DNA of 32,304 nucleotides from Clostridia bacterium (GTDB taxonomy: Bacteria; Bacillota; Clostridia; Peptostreptococcales; Anaerovoracaceae): positions 1 to 32,304 of the forward strand of contig JAKSSK010000012.1 in NCBI GenBank assembly GCA_024403135.1, written 5' to 3'. The notes beneath the pieces are model-generated. The model did no database searches and was not told where the DNA came from. It saw only the letters and a list, made by a program, of their open reading frames with translations. Position 1 is the stretch's first letter, and the number at the start of each line of letters is the position of its first letter. A program made the position numbers and the translations under genes. Shown here in pieces: positions 14,886 through 22,183 of the stretch.

Positions 14886-14924
14886 CATTTAAATCCCTTT
14901 ATATTGCATTCGACATTATTCCCC

Positions 14925-14952
14925 TTGAATGAAAATCTCTTTTTCATACAAT
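14925..14952 (+). promoter_or_regulatory. Promoter of the zinc-knuckle microprotein gene
   Basis: TTGAAT (14925-14930), 16 bases, TACAAT (14947-14952), about 37 bases before the ATG of the 35-residue gene. Confidence 0.65.
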
Positions 14953-14989
14953 GAGGGTGACAATTCGAATATCTGGAAGGGGTGGTTAA

Positions 14990-15097
14990 ATGAATATCTG
15001 TAGCATATGTGGAAATTTCACCGTGACGAGAAACTTTAAGGAAGGCAAAGTTTGTCATGAATGTCTAAGATTCATTAAAACTTCTCTCCTTCTATGA
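14990..15097 (+). CDS. 35-residue CxxC/CxxC zinc-knuckle microprotein
   Basis: Beginning MNICSIC, it has Cys4-x2-Cys7 and Cys22-x2-Cys25 with 14 residues between, spacing that fits a single zinc site (zinc ribbon or treble clef). A basic patch VTRNFKEGK lies between the pairs, and the C-terminus is short and hydrophobic. A GGAAGGGGTGG stretch precedes the ATG, and a TTGAAT-16-TACAAT promoter lies upstream. I do not recognise a named family. Such small zinc proteins often bind nucleic acid or protein partners; that is a guess here. Confidence 0.6.
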   Translation: MNICSICGNFTVTRNFKEGKVCHECLRFIKTSLLL

Positions 15098-15178
15098 TCC
15101 GTTATCACTTTTGAATGCATCAACTCCAGCCTGAGGATGCACATAATATTAATATCCCATCAAAACGGATTGTCCAAT

Positions 15179-15203
15179 AAAAAAGAGGCCTAGCCTCTTT
15201 TTT
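15179..15203. terminator. Bidirectional terminator between microprotein and flavin reductase genes
   Basis: Six A, GAGGC, loop CTA, GCCTC, six T (15179-15203), symmetrical so it works on both strands. The stop codon of the minus-strand flavin-reductase gene is the loop itself. The 80 bases between the microprotein gene and this hairpin hold nothing I can identify. Confidence 0.9.
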
Positions 15204-15816
15204 GATTTCCCCTATATCTATTATTAGTCTGTCTGTTTATCCTCTTTCTAGTCTTTGGCTTCATTACGGAAAAGCCAAACTTACCGATAGGATACTTCTT
15301 TATTCCAAAGTACTCCCCGTGTATGAATGAAAGAAGGTGGGCCTTGTCTAGGGCTATATGACCGTCCTCATCTATCAGCTCATCGCTTACGTTTACCCCT
15401 ACTATCTTTGCCATGAACATGTCGTGGCTTCCAAGCTCCTTAACCTCTGTTACTTGGCATTCCAAGGATAGAGGGCTTTCCTCAATTAGAGGGCATTTTA
15501 CCTCCTGGCACTTTCCTGGGGTCAGGTTCATCTCCTTAAACTTATCCACGTCCCTACCTGACTTTACGCCGCAGTAGTCGGTAGCCTTTGCAAGATCTTC
15601 TGTAGTAAGGTTAATTACAAACTCTCCCGTCTCCTTAAGGATGCTGTATGAGTGCCTGCTCTTTCTTACGGATATGTATGTCATGGCAGGATCTGAATTG
15701 ATGATTCCGGTCCAAGCTATTGTAATAATATTCTTCTTATCTCCTTCACCTAGGCTTACCATAACTGCTGGAACTGGTCCAAGCAAGGTGCCTGGTTTAA
15801 AAAAAGTTTTTGACAT
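15190..15816 (-). CDS. Flavin reductase-like, FMN-binding split-barrel protein
   Basis: 208 residues of the flavin reductase-like (DIM6/NTAB) family, with an N-terminal PVPAVMVSLG strand and 'SVRKSRHSYSILKETGEFVIN' typical of the FMN pocket (about 49-69). Members reduce free flavin with NAD(P)H or use bound FMN as a redox centre; the substrate is not readable. It carries an unusual 24-residue basic tail rich in Arg, Lys and Asn that runs into the terminator, perhaps binding nucleic acid or simply added by read-through. The ATG overlaps the rluD stop (TAATG). Confidence 0.85.
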   Translation of the reverse strand: MSKTFFKPGTLLGPVPAVMVSLGEGDKKNIITIAWTGIINSDPAMTYISVRKSRHSYSILKETGEFVINLTTEDLAKATDYCGVKSGRDVDKFKEMNLTPGKCQEVKCPLIEESPLSLECQVTEVKELGSHDMFMAKIVGVNVSDELIDEDGHIALDKAHLLSFIHGEYFGIKKYPIGKFGFSVMKPKTRKRINRQTNNRYRGNQKRG

Positions 15817-16739
15817 TACTTTTCCTTTCTAAGTCTATCTAAAACTTGGCTGAAAACCTCTGGAATTTCAGATGAAAACTCCATGTACTCTCCCGTCCTA
15901 GGATGTTTAAACCCTATTACCTTAGCGTGAAGCAGCTGCCCCTCCACGTTTATCTTGCTCTTCTTAGGGCCATATACCAGGTCCCCTACAAGCGGGTGCT
16001 TGATGTATGCCATGTGAACCCTGATCTGGTGAGTTCTTCCAGTTTCAAGGTTGCACTTCACAAGCGTGTACTGACCAAACCTTTCCAGCACCTCATAGTG
16101 GGTTACAGCAGGCTTTGAGCCTACACTAGTTACCGCCATCCTCAGCCTATTCTTTGGATCTCTACCTATTGGCTCAGATATTACTCCCTTGTCAGACGTA
16201 ATGTTGTTATGAACTAGAGCAACATAGGTCCTGGTGATGGAGTGTTCCTTTAACTGGGCGGATAGGGACTCATGAGCCATATCGTTTTTAGCTATCATAA
16301 GAAGGCCTGATGTGTCCTTATCTATTCTATGGACTATGCCTGGTCTAATGACTCCGTTGATGGAGGATAATCTATCCTTGCAGTGGTACATTATGGCGTT
16401 TACCAAGGTTCCCTGGTAGTTTCCTACTGCAGGGTGAACCACCATGCCTCTAGGCTTGTTTACTACTAAAACATCCTCGTCCTCGTAGACAATATCCAAA
16501 GGGATGTCCTCAGGCTCTATCTTCAGCTCTTCAGGCTCAGGGATTAGTATTTCAATCTCATCCCCCTCCTTTAGCTTTTCCTTCTTTGATGAAATTTTTT
16601 CACCGTTTAAAAGTACGAAGCCGTCAGCTATTAGCTTTTGTACGAAGCTTCTTGAAGGGCCTTCCAGGTTGTTTGCGATGAAAAGGTCTATCCTTTCCCC
16701 CGCCTCCTCTACTATTAAGTTGTACCTTACTTCGTTCAC
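15816..16739 (-). CDS. rluD: RluA/RluD-type 23S rRNA pseudouridine synthase
   Basis: 307 residues, with an S4 RNA-binding domain at about 14-65 and then the catalytic domain, with the motif HRIDKDTSG at 137-145. Asp140 is the catalytic aspartate. It is in the position of Bacillus ylyB, directly after lspA, as usual in Firmicutes. Exact target uridines cannot be told from sequence. It overlaps lspA by four bases and the flavin reductase gene by one. Confidence 0.95.
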   Translation of the reverse strand: MNEVRYNLIVEEAGERIDLFIANNLEGPSRSFVQKLIADGFVLLNGEKISSKKEKLKEGDEIEILIPEPEELKIEPEDIPLDIVYEDEDVLVVNKPRGMVVHPAVGNYQGTLVNAIMYHCKDRLSSINGVIRPGIVHRIDKDTSGLLMIAKNDMAHESLSAQLKEHSITRTYVALVHNNITSDKGVISEPIGRDPKNRLRMAVTSVGSKPAVTHYEVLERFGQYTLVKCNLETGRTHQIRVHMAYIKHPLVGDLVYGPKKSKINVEGQLLHAKVIGFKHPRTGEYMEFSSEIPEVFSQVLDRLRKEK

Positions 16740-17152
16740 TTTTTCTTTTCTCCATCAAAGAATATTAGGGTTACTGCAAGTATCACTGCACCTACCACCA
16801 CGAAGGCGTCTGCCAGGTTAAACACTGGCCAAACGTGTAAGTTGATCATGTCAGTAACTGAGCCTCTAAATATTCTATCTATTTGGTTTCCCAGTCCTCC
16901 TGAAATCATCAGGATTAGAGGAAGGCTGTACTTTGAGTCTTTATGTTTTACCAGGTAAAATATTCCTATTCCAATTACTACAAGCGGCAGCACTATTAAG
17001 ATGAAGGTTTCTCCAGAAAAGGAGTTAAAGGCTGCACCTTCATTTTCCACGTGGGTGAATAGCCAGTTTCCCTTAAAGCCATCCATTCTAACCAGTGCCT
17101 TCGTAAGCTGGTCAAGGATTATTAAACCTAGCGCTATAACTATCTTCTTCAT
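16736..17152 (-). CDS. lspA: Lipoprotein signal peptidase LspA
   Basis: Removes the signal peptide from lipidated prolipoproteins. 138 residues, four membrane segments. Conserved blocks: DQLTK at 14-18, NEGAAF at 37-42, GGLGNQIDR at 85-93, and the two catalytic aspartates Asp101 (VTDMINL) and Asp115 (FNLADAF). It acts after Lgt, encoded in the same window on the other strand. ATGA overlap with rluD. It follows divIVA with a hairpin between. Confidence 0.96.
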   Translation of the reverse strand: MKKIVIALGLIILDQLTKALVRMDGFKGNWLFTHVENEGAAFNSFSGETFILIVLPLVVIGIGIFYLVKHKDSKYSLPLILMISGGLGNQIDRIFRGSVTDMINLHVWPVFNLADAFVVVGAVILAVTLIFFDGEKKK

Positions 17153-17167
17153 TTCACATACAAATTA

Positions 17168-17186
17168 CGGGGCATCAAATGCCCCG
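17168..17186 (-). other. Strong hairpin between divIVA and lspA
   Basis: CGGGGCAT (17168-17175) pairs with ATGCCCCG (17179-17186) around a three-base loop. No T-run follows, so it is a poor terminator. It may protect the upstream message or be a processing site that lowers lspA-rluD expression relative to divIVA. Confidence 0.55.
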
Positions 17187-17191
17187 CCTAA

Positions 17192-17818
17192 TTATCTAAC
17201 GTTTACTATTGTCTTGGATAGATCTGCTGTATCGCTAAGGCCCTTTTCCATGTCCTTTCTTGATACTACGGCAGTCTTTGATAAGTCTTCAATTACTACT
17301 TCGTTTTTAGTTTCCTTTTCTTCGTAGTCTTCTAATGAAGCAGGAAGGAAGTCATCGCCGAATTCCTTGAAAAGTTCTTCAGCAACTCCATCGATTCTTT
17401 CAAGTTCGTCTTGAAGAATATCCCTATATTTCTTTTTAAATCTATCTAGTCTTCCAAACAGTCTGTTGCCTTCTTCAGTGTACTTAACAACTGACTCTCT
17501 AGCTTCTCTTTGGATGATTTCAGCATCTAGTTCTGCGTTCTTTAATAGGATTTGAGCTCTTCTCTCTGAGCTTGCTGAAATATCGTTCATAAGTTCCTTT
17601 GCAGCCTCTAAGGTCTGAACTATGGAGCTTTCTGAACCCATATTCATTTCAGCCTCGTCCTTTAATTTAAGAACTTCTGACTTTAAAGCTTTGTTTTCCT
17701 TGATTAGCTGTTCCATGTCTAAGATGATTTGGTTTAGAAAATCGTCTACTTGGTCTGTATCAAAGCCTTTCTTAACTATATCAAATTCTTTGTTTTCAAT
17801 ATCTAAAGGTGTAATCAT
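17192..17818 (-). CDS. divIVA: DivIVA domain protein
   Basis: A coiled-coil protein that senses negative membrane curvature at septa and poles. 208 residues. The N-terminal domain has the family start 'PLDIENKEFDIVKKGFD' (about 4-20) and VDDFLNQI. Long coiled coil at about 28-155, then a disordered acidic tail. The C-terminal stretch after 155 is not conserved and may be phosphorylated. Cotranscribed with yggT and sepF as in other Firmicutes. Confidence 0.95.
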   Translation of the reverse strand: MITPLDIENKEFDIVKKGFDTDQVDDFLNQIILDMEQLIKENKALKSEVLKLKDEAEMNMGSESSIVQTLEAAKELMNDISASSERRAQILLKNAELDAEIIQREARESVVKYTEEGNRLFGRLDRFKKKYRDILQDELERIDGVAEELFKEFGDDFLPASLEDYEEKETKNEVVIEDLSKTAVVSRKDMEKGLSDTADLSKTIVNVR

Positions 17819-17836
17819 TTTAATATCCTTTCCGCC

Positions 17837-18118
17837 TTAGTAAAGCATCATAAGCAATCTAATAATTAATCTTGAAACAACTTCTACCAGTAGGAACGCT
17901 ACCAATAGGGAAAAATCAAAGTTTCCTGTGTTGAAATTGCCAAGCAGGTTTCTGCAAGGTCTTACTATTGGCTCTGTGAACCTTATGGTAAGCATATATA
18001 TCTTGCCTATTGGACTATATGGATCACGAACGAACCAACTTAGTATACATCTTGCAAGGATTACCCATATGATGATCTCGCTTAGTATGTATACCGAATT
18101 TATTAAAATAGTTATCAT
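17837..18118 (-). CDS. yggT: YggT family membrane protein
   Basis: 93 residues, two membrane segments (about 5-24 and 65-88) with the family motif 'DPYSPIGKIYMLTIRFTEP' between them. In the division cluster of Firmicutes it lies between sepF and divIVA, as here. Exact role unknown. It starts two bases after the sepF stop. Confidence 0.92.
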   Translation of the reverse strand: MITILINSVYILSEIIIWVILARCILSWFVRDPYSPIGKIYMLTIRFTEPIVRPCRNLLGNFNTGNFDFSLLVAFLLVEVVSRLIIRLLMMLY

Positions 18119-18120
18119 GG

Positions 18121-18606
18121 CTACCTCCAGCCGTCTTTGTCAATGCTGAAATTAATGTCTCTAGATGATCTAAGCTGAGCATTGCCTACATCTACGCTTT
18201 CAGGAGCGAAGATGAAGATGTTGTTTGAAATCTTCTGAGTGTTTCCGTTAAGGGCATAAACTGCTCCGTTTAAAAAATCGAAGATTTGTCTAGCCTGTGC
18301 TGTCTCAATGTTCTCCAGGTTGATTATTACAGGTCTTCTTCCCTTTAGGTTATCTACTAGGACCCTACATTCTTCAATATTCTTTGGTTCCACTAGGATA
18401 ACCTTCATTGCGTTTGAATTTGTAAGTGAGAAACTCTGCTGAGGAGCTTTAGGTGGTTCCTCCTTTACCTTTGCAGGATCTACGATAGTCTTTCTCTTAA
18501 CTATGCTCTCCTTCTTCTTTGGAGTTTCCTCAACTTCTTCAAATTCTTCTTCTAATTCGTCTTCGTCAATTATGAATAGGTTTTTTAAACTGTCCTTAAA
18601 TCCCAT
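18121..18606 (-). CDS. sepF: Cell division protein SepF
   Basis: 161 residues, with an N-terminal amphipathic segment (MGFKDSLKNLF) for membrane binding, an acidic then basic linker rich in Glu, Lys and Pro (about 15-60), and a C-terminal SepF domain (about 67-150) containing NLENIETAQARQIFDFLNGA, which binds FtsZ. SepF tethers the Z-ring to the membrane and aligns its filaments. Confidence 0.95.
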   Translation of the reverse strand: MGFKDSLKNLFIIDEDELEEEFEEVEETPKKKESIVKRKTIVDPAKVKEEPPKAPQQSFSLTNSNAMKVILVEPKNIEECRVLVDNLKGRRPVIINLENIETAQARQIFDFLNGAVYALNGNTQKISNNIFIFAPESVDVGNAQLRSSRDINFSIDKDGWR

Positions 18607-18615
18607 CTTTTCCTC

Positions 18616-19311
18616 CTACAGGCTGTAATCTCTGGCACCAAATATCGCTGTGCCTACTCTAACTAAATTTGAACCTTCCTCAATGGCAACTTCAAAGTCG
18701 TTGCTCATTCCCATGGATAGATATTTGAAATCTAGCATAGGATGTGAAATCTTGCTGTACTCATCGTAAAGTTTCTTAACCTCTGCGAAGAAAGGTCTTG
18801 CATCATCCACGTCCTCTTCGAAAGGCGCTATGCACATCATTCCGCAGATCTTGATGTTTGGACACTGTTCTAAGATGTCCATGATTAGTTGCTTGGTTTC
18901 CTCTACAGTTACTCCAAACTTGGATTCTTCCATAGCTGAGTTTACCTGAACTAGTATCTTCATAGTAAGGTCTTTTGCCTTAGCACGCTTATCTATTTCC
19001 TTAGCAAGGTGAAGTGAATCTACTGAGTGAATCATGTCCACCTTGTCTATGATGTATTTTACCTTGTTTGTCTGCAGGTGGCCTATCAGGTGCCACTTTA
19101 CAGGCTTAACAAATTCGTACTTATCCATTATCTCCTGGACTTTGTTTTCACCGATGTCTGTAACTCCACAGTCTATGGCTTCGTTTATTTCATCCACACC
19201 GTGAGTCTTAGTTACTGCACAAAGCAGTACGTCCTCAGGCTTTCTGCCGCTTCTAATTGCAGCCTCGCCTTTTAGCTTTTCAATGTACTCAAGATTGTTC
19301 TTGATCGACAT
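18616..19311 (-). CDS. yggS: YggS/PROSC pyridoxal-phosphate homeostasis protein
   Basis: 231 residues from ATG 19311, chosen because AGAGGTG lies six bases upstream; a GTG at 19320 would add three residues. A fold-type III PLP protein without known catalysis that keeps vitamin B6 and amino-acid pools balanced. The PLP lysine is Lys35 in CAVTKTH, followed by GENKVQE, WHLIGHLQTNK and the C-terminal LSMGMSNDFEVAI. Upstream of sepF, as in many Gram-positives. Confidence 0.95.
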   Translation of the reverse strand: MSIKNNLEYIEKLKGEAAIRSGRKPEDVLLCAVTKTHGVDEINEAIDCGVTDIGENKVQEIMDKYEFVKPVKWHLIGHLQTNKVKYIIDKVDMIHSVDSLHLAKEIDKRAKAKDLTMKILVQVNSAMEESKFGVTVEETKQLIMDILEQCPNIKICGMMCIAPFEEDVDDARPFFAEVKKLYDEYSKISHPMLDFKYLSMGMSNDFEVAIEEGSNLVRVGTAIFGARDYSL

Positions 19312-19330
19312 ATCTAACACCTCTTATCTT

Positions 19331-20350
19331 CTATTTTAATACTTGGTCATAGGTGCTTACAGTTTCAATGTAGTTGCCCTTTTCATCGTAGTAATAGGAC
19401 TTTTCAACTACTGTAATGTCGCCTTTTTCGGCAAGTACCTTTATCGGTTTAAATACGAAGTTGCCCACCTTGTCCTTTACGTATACACCCTTAACTCCAT
19501 CTTCCTCCTTGATGGTGTTGGTCTTTAAAAGGATACCGCTTTCAGTGTAGCTTACGATGTTCGCCTTAACTACCCTAAGCTTTGCATAGTCTTCGTAGTA
19601 TCTGTTGGTCTGGAAGATGACCAAGGTCTTCTTTCCAGGCTTCTTAATCTTATCGTATAGGAAAACGCTTATCTCTTCGCCATCTTCGAGTATTACCTTG
19701 AAATCCGAATATTCATCGTACTTTTCTGCTGCCTTGCTAGGAAGGAAGCAAAGCACATACCATCTAGCGTTGGATACAACCTTGAACATAGGCTCGCCCT
19801 TTAAGATCTTTCTGGAAGGAACCTGAACTAAGTCCTTCTTTGAAATGGATTTAAGGTCGGATTCATTTAGCTTTGTCATGTTCTTTGGGCTAAGCAGGCT
19901 TTCGTATCCATCTACGAATGCTGAGTAGACCCCAGACCGTTGGCAATAGCCTCCTGTATGTTCCTTGATGTTCTTCTTTTTAAGATTAGAAACTATACCG
20001 CTGTATTTGCTGGTCTTGTCTCCTTGGTTCTCCTCAGCCTCTACATTTATCTGAGCAATTCTTGAACCTTTTTTAACCATATCCCCTTCTTCGCGATAGG
20101 TCTTTATGGTACCTGTATCGTCCGCTAAATATACATCTTCATCTCTTGCGATATATATTGTGGCCTGGTCCCCAATTTCCACCTCGCCGTATGTTACGGT
20201 GTATGTGGATTTAAGCGCTCCATTTATGGAAGGGACTACATATATTAGCACGTAAAGTATAACCAGTACTATTGCAAGATATACCCAAAATAGCTTTGGA
20301 TTTCTCTTAATATTGTGTTTTATACTTCCTCGAATTTTACTCTTTGCCAT
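19331..20350 (-). CDS. HlyD-like membrane-anchored adaptor protein
   Basis: 339 residues. A basic N-terminus is followed by one membrane helix (about 22-41). A lipoyl/biotinyl-like hairpin region (about 50-100, with GTIKTYREEGDMVKKGSRI) comes next, and then a beta-rich extracytoplasmic part. This resembles HlyD/membrane-fusion adaptors, but no ABC transporter is nearby. The constant neighbours are the division genes yggS-sepF-yggT-divIVA, so a septum or wall role is more likely than export; this is inference. No ribosome-binding site; a consensus promoter ends six bases before the ATG. Confidence 0.78.
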   Translation of the reverse strand: MAKSKIRGSIKHNIKRNPKLFWVYLAIVLVILYVLIYVVPSINGALKSTYTVTYGEVEIGDQATIYIARDEDVYLADDTGTIKTYREEGDMVKKGSRIAQINVEAEENQGDKTSKYSGIVSNLKKKNIKEHTGGYCQRSGVYSAFVDGYESLLSPKNMTKLNESDLKSISKKDLVQVPSRKILKGEPMFKVVSNARWYVLCFLPSKAAEKYDEYSDFKVILEDGEEISVFLYDKIKKPGKKTLVIFQTNRYYEDYAKLRVVKANIVSYTESGILLKTNTIKEEDGVKGVYVKDKVGNFVFKPIKVLAEKGDITVVEKSYYYDEKGNYIETVSTYDQVLK

Positions 20351-20356
20351 AATACG

Positions 20357-20385
20357 ATTCTACCACAAAATGTTGTATATTTCAA
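20357..20385 (-). promoter_or_regulatory. Promoter of the HlyD-like/yggS/sepF operon, placed for a leaderless mRNA
   Basis: Minus-strand TTGAAA (20385-20380), 17 bases, TAGAAT (20362-20357) with an upstream TGG, then six bases, then ATG. The -35 abuts the trmD stop codon. No terminator is seen after trmD, so read-through from the SRP operon is possible. Confidence 0.75.
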
Positions 20386-20387
20386 TG

Positions 20388-21119
20388 TTACAGCTCCATT
20401 TTTATCACTAAATCTAATATTTTTTTCTCCTCTTTTGTAAGGTCTTTTTCCTTGTCCACATAGGCCCAAAATAGGTCCGGCCTATTCCTCTTGGTGTTCA
20501 CTAGGGAGTTCTCATATTGCCATAGATGTATTAGCTTGTGATTGCCGTTAAACAGCACCTCTGGAACTTGCATTCCTTCGTACTCCCTAGGCTTTGTGTA
20601 CTGGTCGTGCTCTAAAAGCCCGGTGTAGATGGAGTCATCGGATGCACACTCTGAGTCTCCTAATACTCCAGGTATGAATCTAGCCACCGCATCAATAAGG
20701 ACCATGGCAGGAAGTTCTCCTCCTGTAAGCACGTAGTCACCGATTGACACCTCTTCCATTTCAAAGTGGTCAAGCGCCCTTTGATCCACTCCTTCGTAGT
20801 GACCGCAAAGAATGGTAATCTCCTCCTCCTGGGATAGGGATAGGATCTTATCTTCATCCATCACCTTTCCTCTAGGTGACATGTATAGGTTCTTTCCCTT
20901 CAGCCCTTCCATTGCTCTAAAGATGGGATCGCAGAACATGACCATGCCCACTCCTCCGCCGAAGGGGTAGTCGTCTGCCTTGTTATGCTTATCCTGACTA
21001 AAGTCCCTGATGTTAATAATATTAAATTCTAGTATTCCCTTTTCTGCTGCCTTTCCTAGAAGGCTCTGTTTTAGAGGCTCAAACATCTCTGGGAAAAGGG
21101 TTAGTATGTTAATCTTCAT
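20388..21119 (-). CDS. trmD: tRNA (guanine37-N1)-methyltransferase TrmD
   Basis: Methylates G37 of tRNAs with G36, preventing frameshifts. 243 residues from ATG 21119, where the conserved MKINILTLFPEMF begins. Knotted SPOUT domain with the SAM-binding 'YVLTGGELPAMVLIDAVAR' (about 135-153), and a C-terminal helical domain with the DQYTKPREYEG segment. It overlaps rimM by 11 bases. The usual downstream rplS is missing. Confidence 0.96.
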   Translation of the reverse strand: MKINILTLFPEMFEPLKQSLLGKAAEKGILEFNIINIRDFSQDKHNKADDYPFGGGVGMVMFCDPIFRAMEGLKGKNLYMSPRGKVMDEDKILSLSQEEEITILCGHYEGVDQRALDHFEMEEVSIGDYVLTGGELPAMVLIDAVARFIPGVLGDSECASDDSIYTGLLEHDQYTKPREYEGMQVPEVLFNGNHKLIHLWQYENSLVNTKRNRPDLFWAYVDKEKDLTKEEKKILDLVIKMEL

Positions 21120-21621
21120 CCTTGTTAACCTCAACAAAGTCCATATCGATTAGGCCTGGAATTGGCATAATCTTTACGTAACCTTTTTCAACATTAATTT
21201 CCTTTATGAACTCTTTTACCCCTGGTACTAGGGCTTCCCTTCCGCCGGTCATCTGGATTTGGTAAATGTGTTGAGCGGTATTGGTAAGCACGTCCTTCAC
21301 CTTACCAAATATCTTGCCTGTAGTTTCATCGATGGCATCTAGGCCAACCAGGTCTCTAATATAGAAAGTGTCCTTCGGAAGGTCTCTAAGTTCGTGAATA
21401 AAAACTTCCTTGTTCCTTAAGGTTTCAGCTGCATTTCTATCGTCTACAGTCTCTAGCTTAAGGATGACCATATCCTTCTGACATCTTACATTCTCAATCA
21501 TGTATTCCTTTTCATCAAGATATACCTTATCTAGTCCATCGAAACTTTCGTAGTCTCCGTACACCTTGACTTCGCCTTTTAGTCCAACAACGTTGACTAT
21601 CTTGCCTACTTTAATTTCCAT
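21109..21621 (-). CDS. rimM: 16S rRNA processing protein RimM
   Basis: Helps mature the head of the 30S subunit. 170 residues from ATG 21621 behind GGAG. An in-frame GTG at 21645 lies inside the upstream hairpin and is rejected. N-terminal RimM domain with GLKGEVKVYG, and a C-terminal PRC-barrel with 'REALVPGVKEFIKEIN' (about 128-143). It partners with bS16, uL-group proteins and TrmD in the classical operon. Confidence 0.95.
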   Translation of the reverse strand: MEIKVGKIVNVVGLKGEVKVYGDYESFDGLDKVYLDEKEYMIENVRCQKDMVILKLETVDDRNAAETLRNKEVFIHELRDLPKDTFYIRDLVGLDAIDETTGKIFGKVKDVLTNTAQHIYQIQMTGGREALVPGVKEFIKEINVEKGYVKIMPIPGLIDMDFVEVNKDED

Positions 21622-21640
21622 AGTTTCTCCTACAAAAGAA

Positions 21641-21661
21641 GGCACATATGAAATATGTGCC
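21641..21661 (-). terminator. Hairpin between khpA and rimM, weak terminator or attenuator
   Basis: GGCACATAT (21641-21649) pairs perfectly with ATATGTGCC (21653-21661), then TTCTTTT on the minus strand. The T-run is broken by C and by the following G, so termination should be partial, lowering rimM-trmD relative to rpsP. Confidence 0.6.
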
Positions 21662-21668
21662 TCTTAAA

Positions 21669-21902
21669 CTAATCCTGCACTATTTCCACAATTACTTTCT
21701 TGCCAGCCTTTGTGCTAGCTGCTTTTACAACTGTTCTAAGTGCTTTTGCGATTCTGCCCTGTTTTCCGATTACTTTGCCCATATCTTCTGGGGCTACCTT
21801 TAATTGAATTACTGAGCCTTGACTATCCTGGGTTTCTGTAACTTGAACTTGGTCAGGACAATTTACAAGTGATTTTGCAATTACTGCAACCAATTCTGTC
21901 AT
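21669..21902 (-). CDS. khpA: KH-domain RNA-binding protein KhpA
   Basis: 77 residues from ATG 21902, five bases after GGTGAG. A GTG four codons earlier is possible but lacks a site. A single KH domain with the VIGKQGRIAKALRTVV motif (about 44-59). With KhpB it binds RNA and affects division and cell length in streptococci. Between rpsP and rimM as in other Firmicutes (ylqC). Confidence 0.94.
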   Translation of the reverse strand: MTELVAVIAKSLVNCPDQVQVTETQDSQGSVIQLKVAPEDMGKVIGKQGRIAKALRTVVKAASTKAGKKVIVEIVQD

Positions 21903-21922
21903 TAGTCTCACCACTTTCTGAA

Positions 21923-22165
21923 TTACTCGATAATTCCTTGCTTCTTTAGTAATGCTCTAACAGTATCTGTAGGTTGAGCACCGTTTGCTAACCACTTCTT
22001 AGCCTTTTCGCCATCAATTTCGATAACCTTAGGGTCCTTCATTGGATCATAGAATCCTAATTCTTCGATGAATCTGCCGTCTCTAGGTGATCTAGCATCT
22101 GCAACAACTACTCTGTAGAAAGGCTTCTTGTGTGCGCCCATTCTCTTTAATCTAATCTTTACCAT
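21923..22165 (-). CDS. rpsP: 30S ribosomal protein bS16
   Basis: 80 residues, standard length. Typical N-terminus [18 protein letters not shown] and the [19 protein letters not shown] segment. Cotranscribed with ffh upstream and khpA downstream. Confidence 0.97.
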   Translation of the reverse strand: MVKIRLKRMGAHKKPFYRVVVADARSPRDGRFIEELGFYDPMKDPKVIEIDGEKAKKWLANGAQPTDTVRALLKKQGIIE

Positions 22166-22183
22166 TTTCTTCCTCCTTGGTTT

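Noticed and set aside
15098..15178. A regulatory RNA between the microprotein gene and the terminator
   Set aside because: Only 80 bases, with no stable pairing or known motif that I can see.
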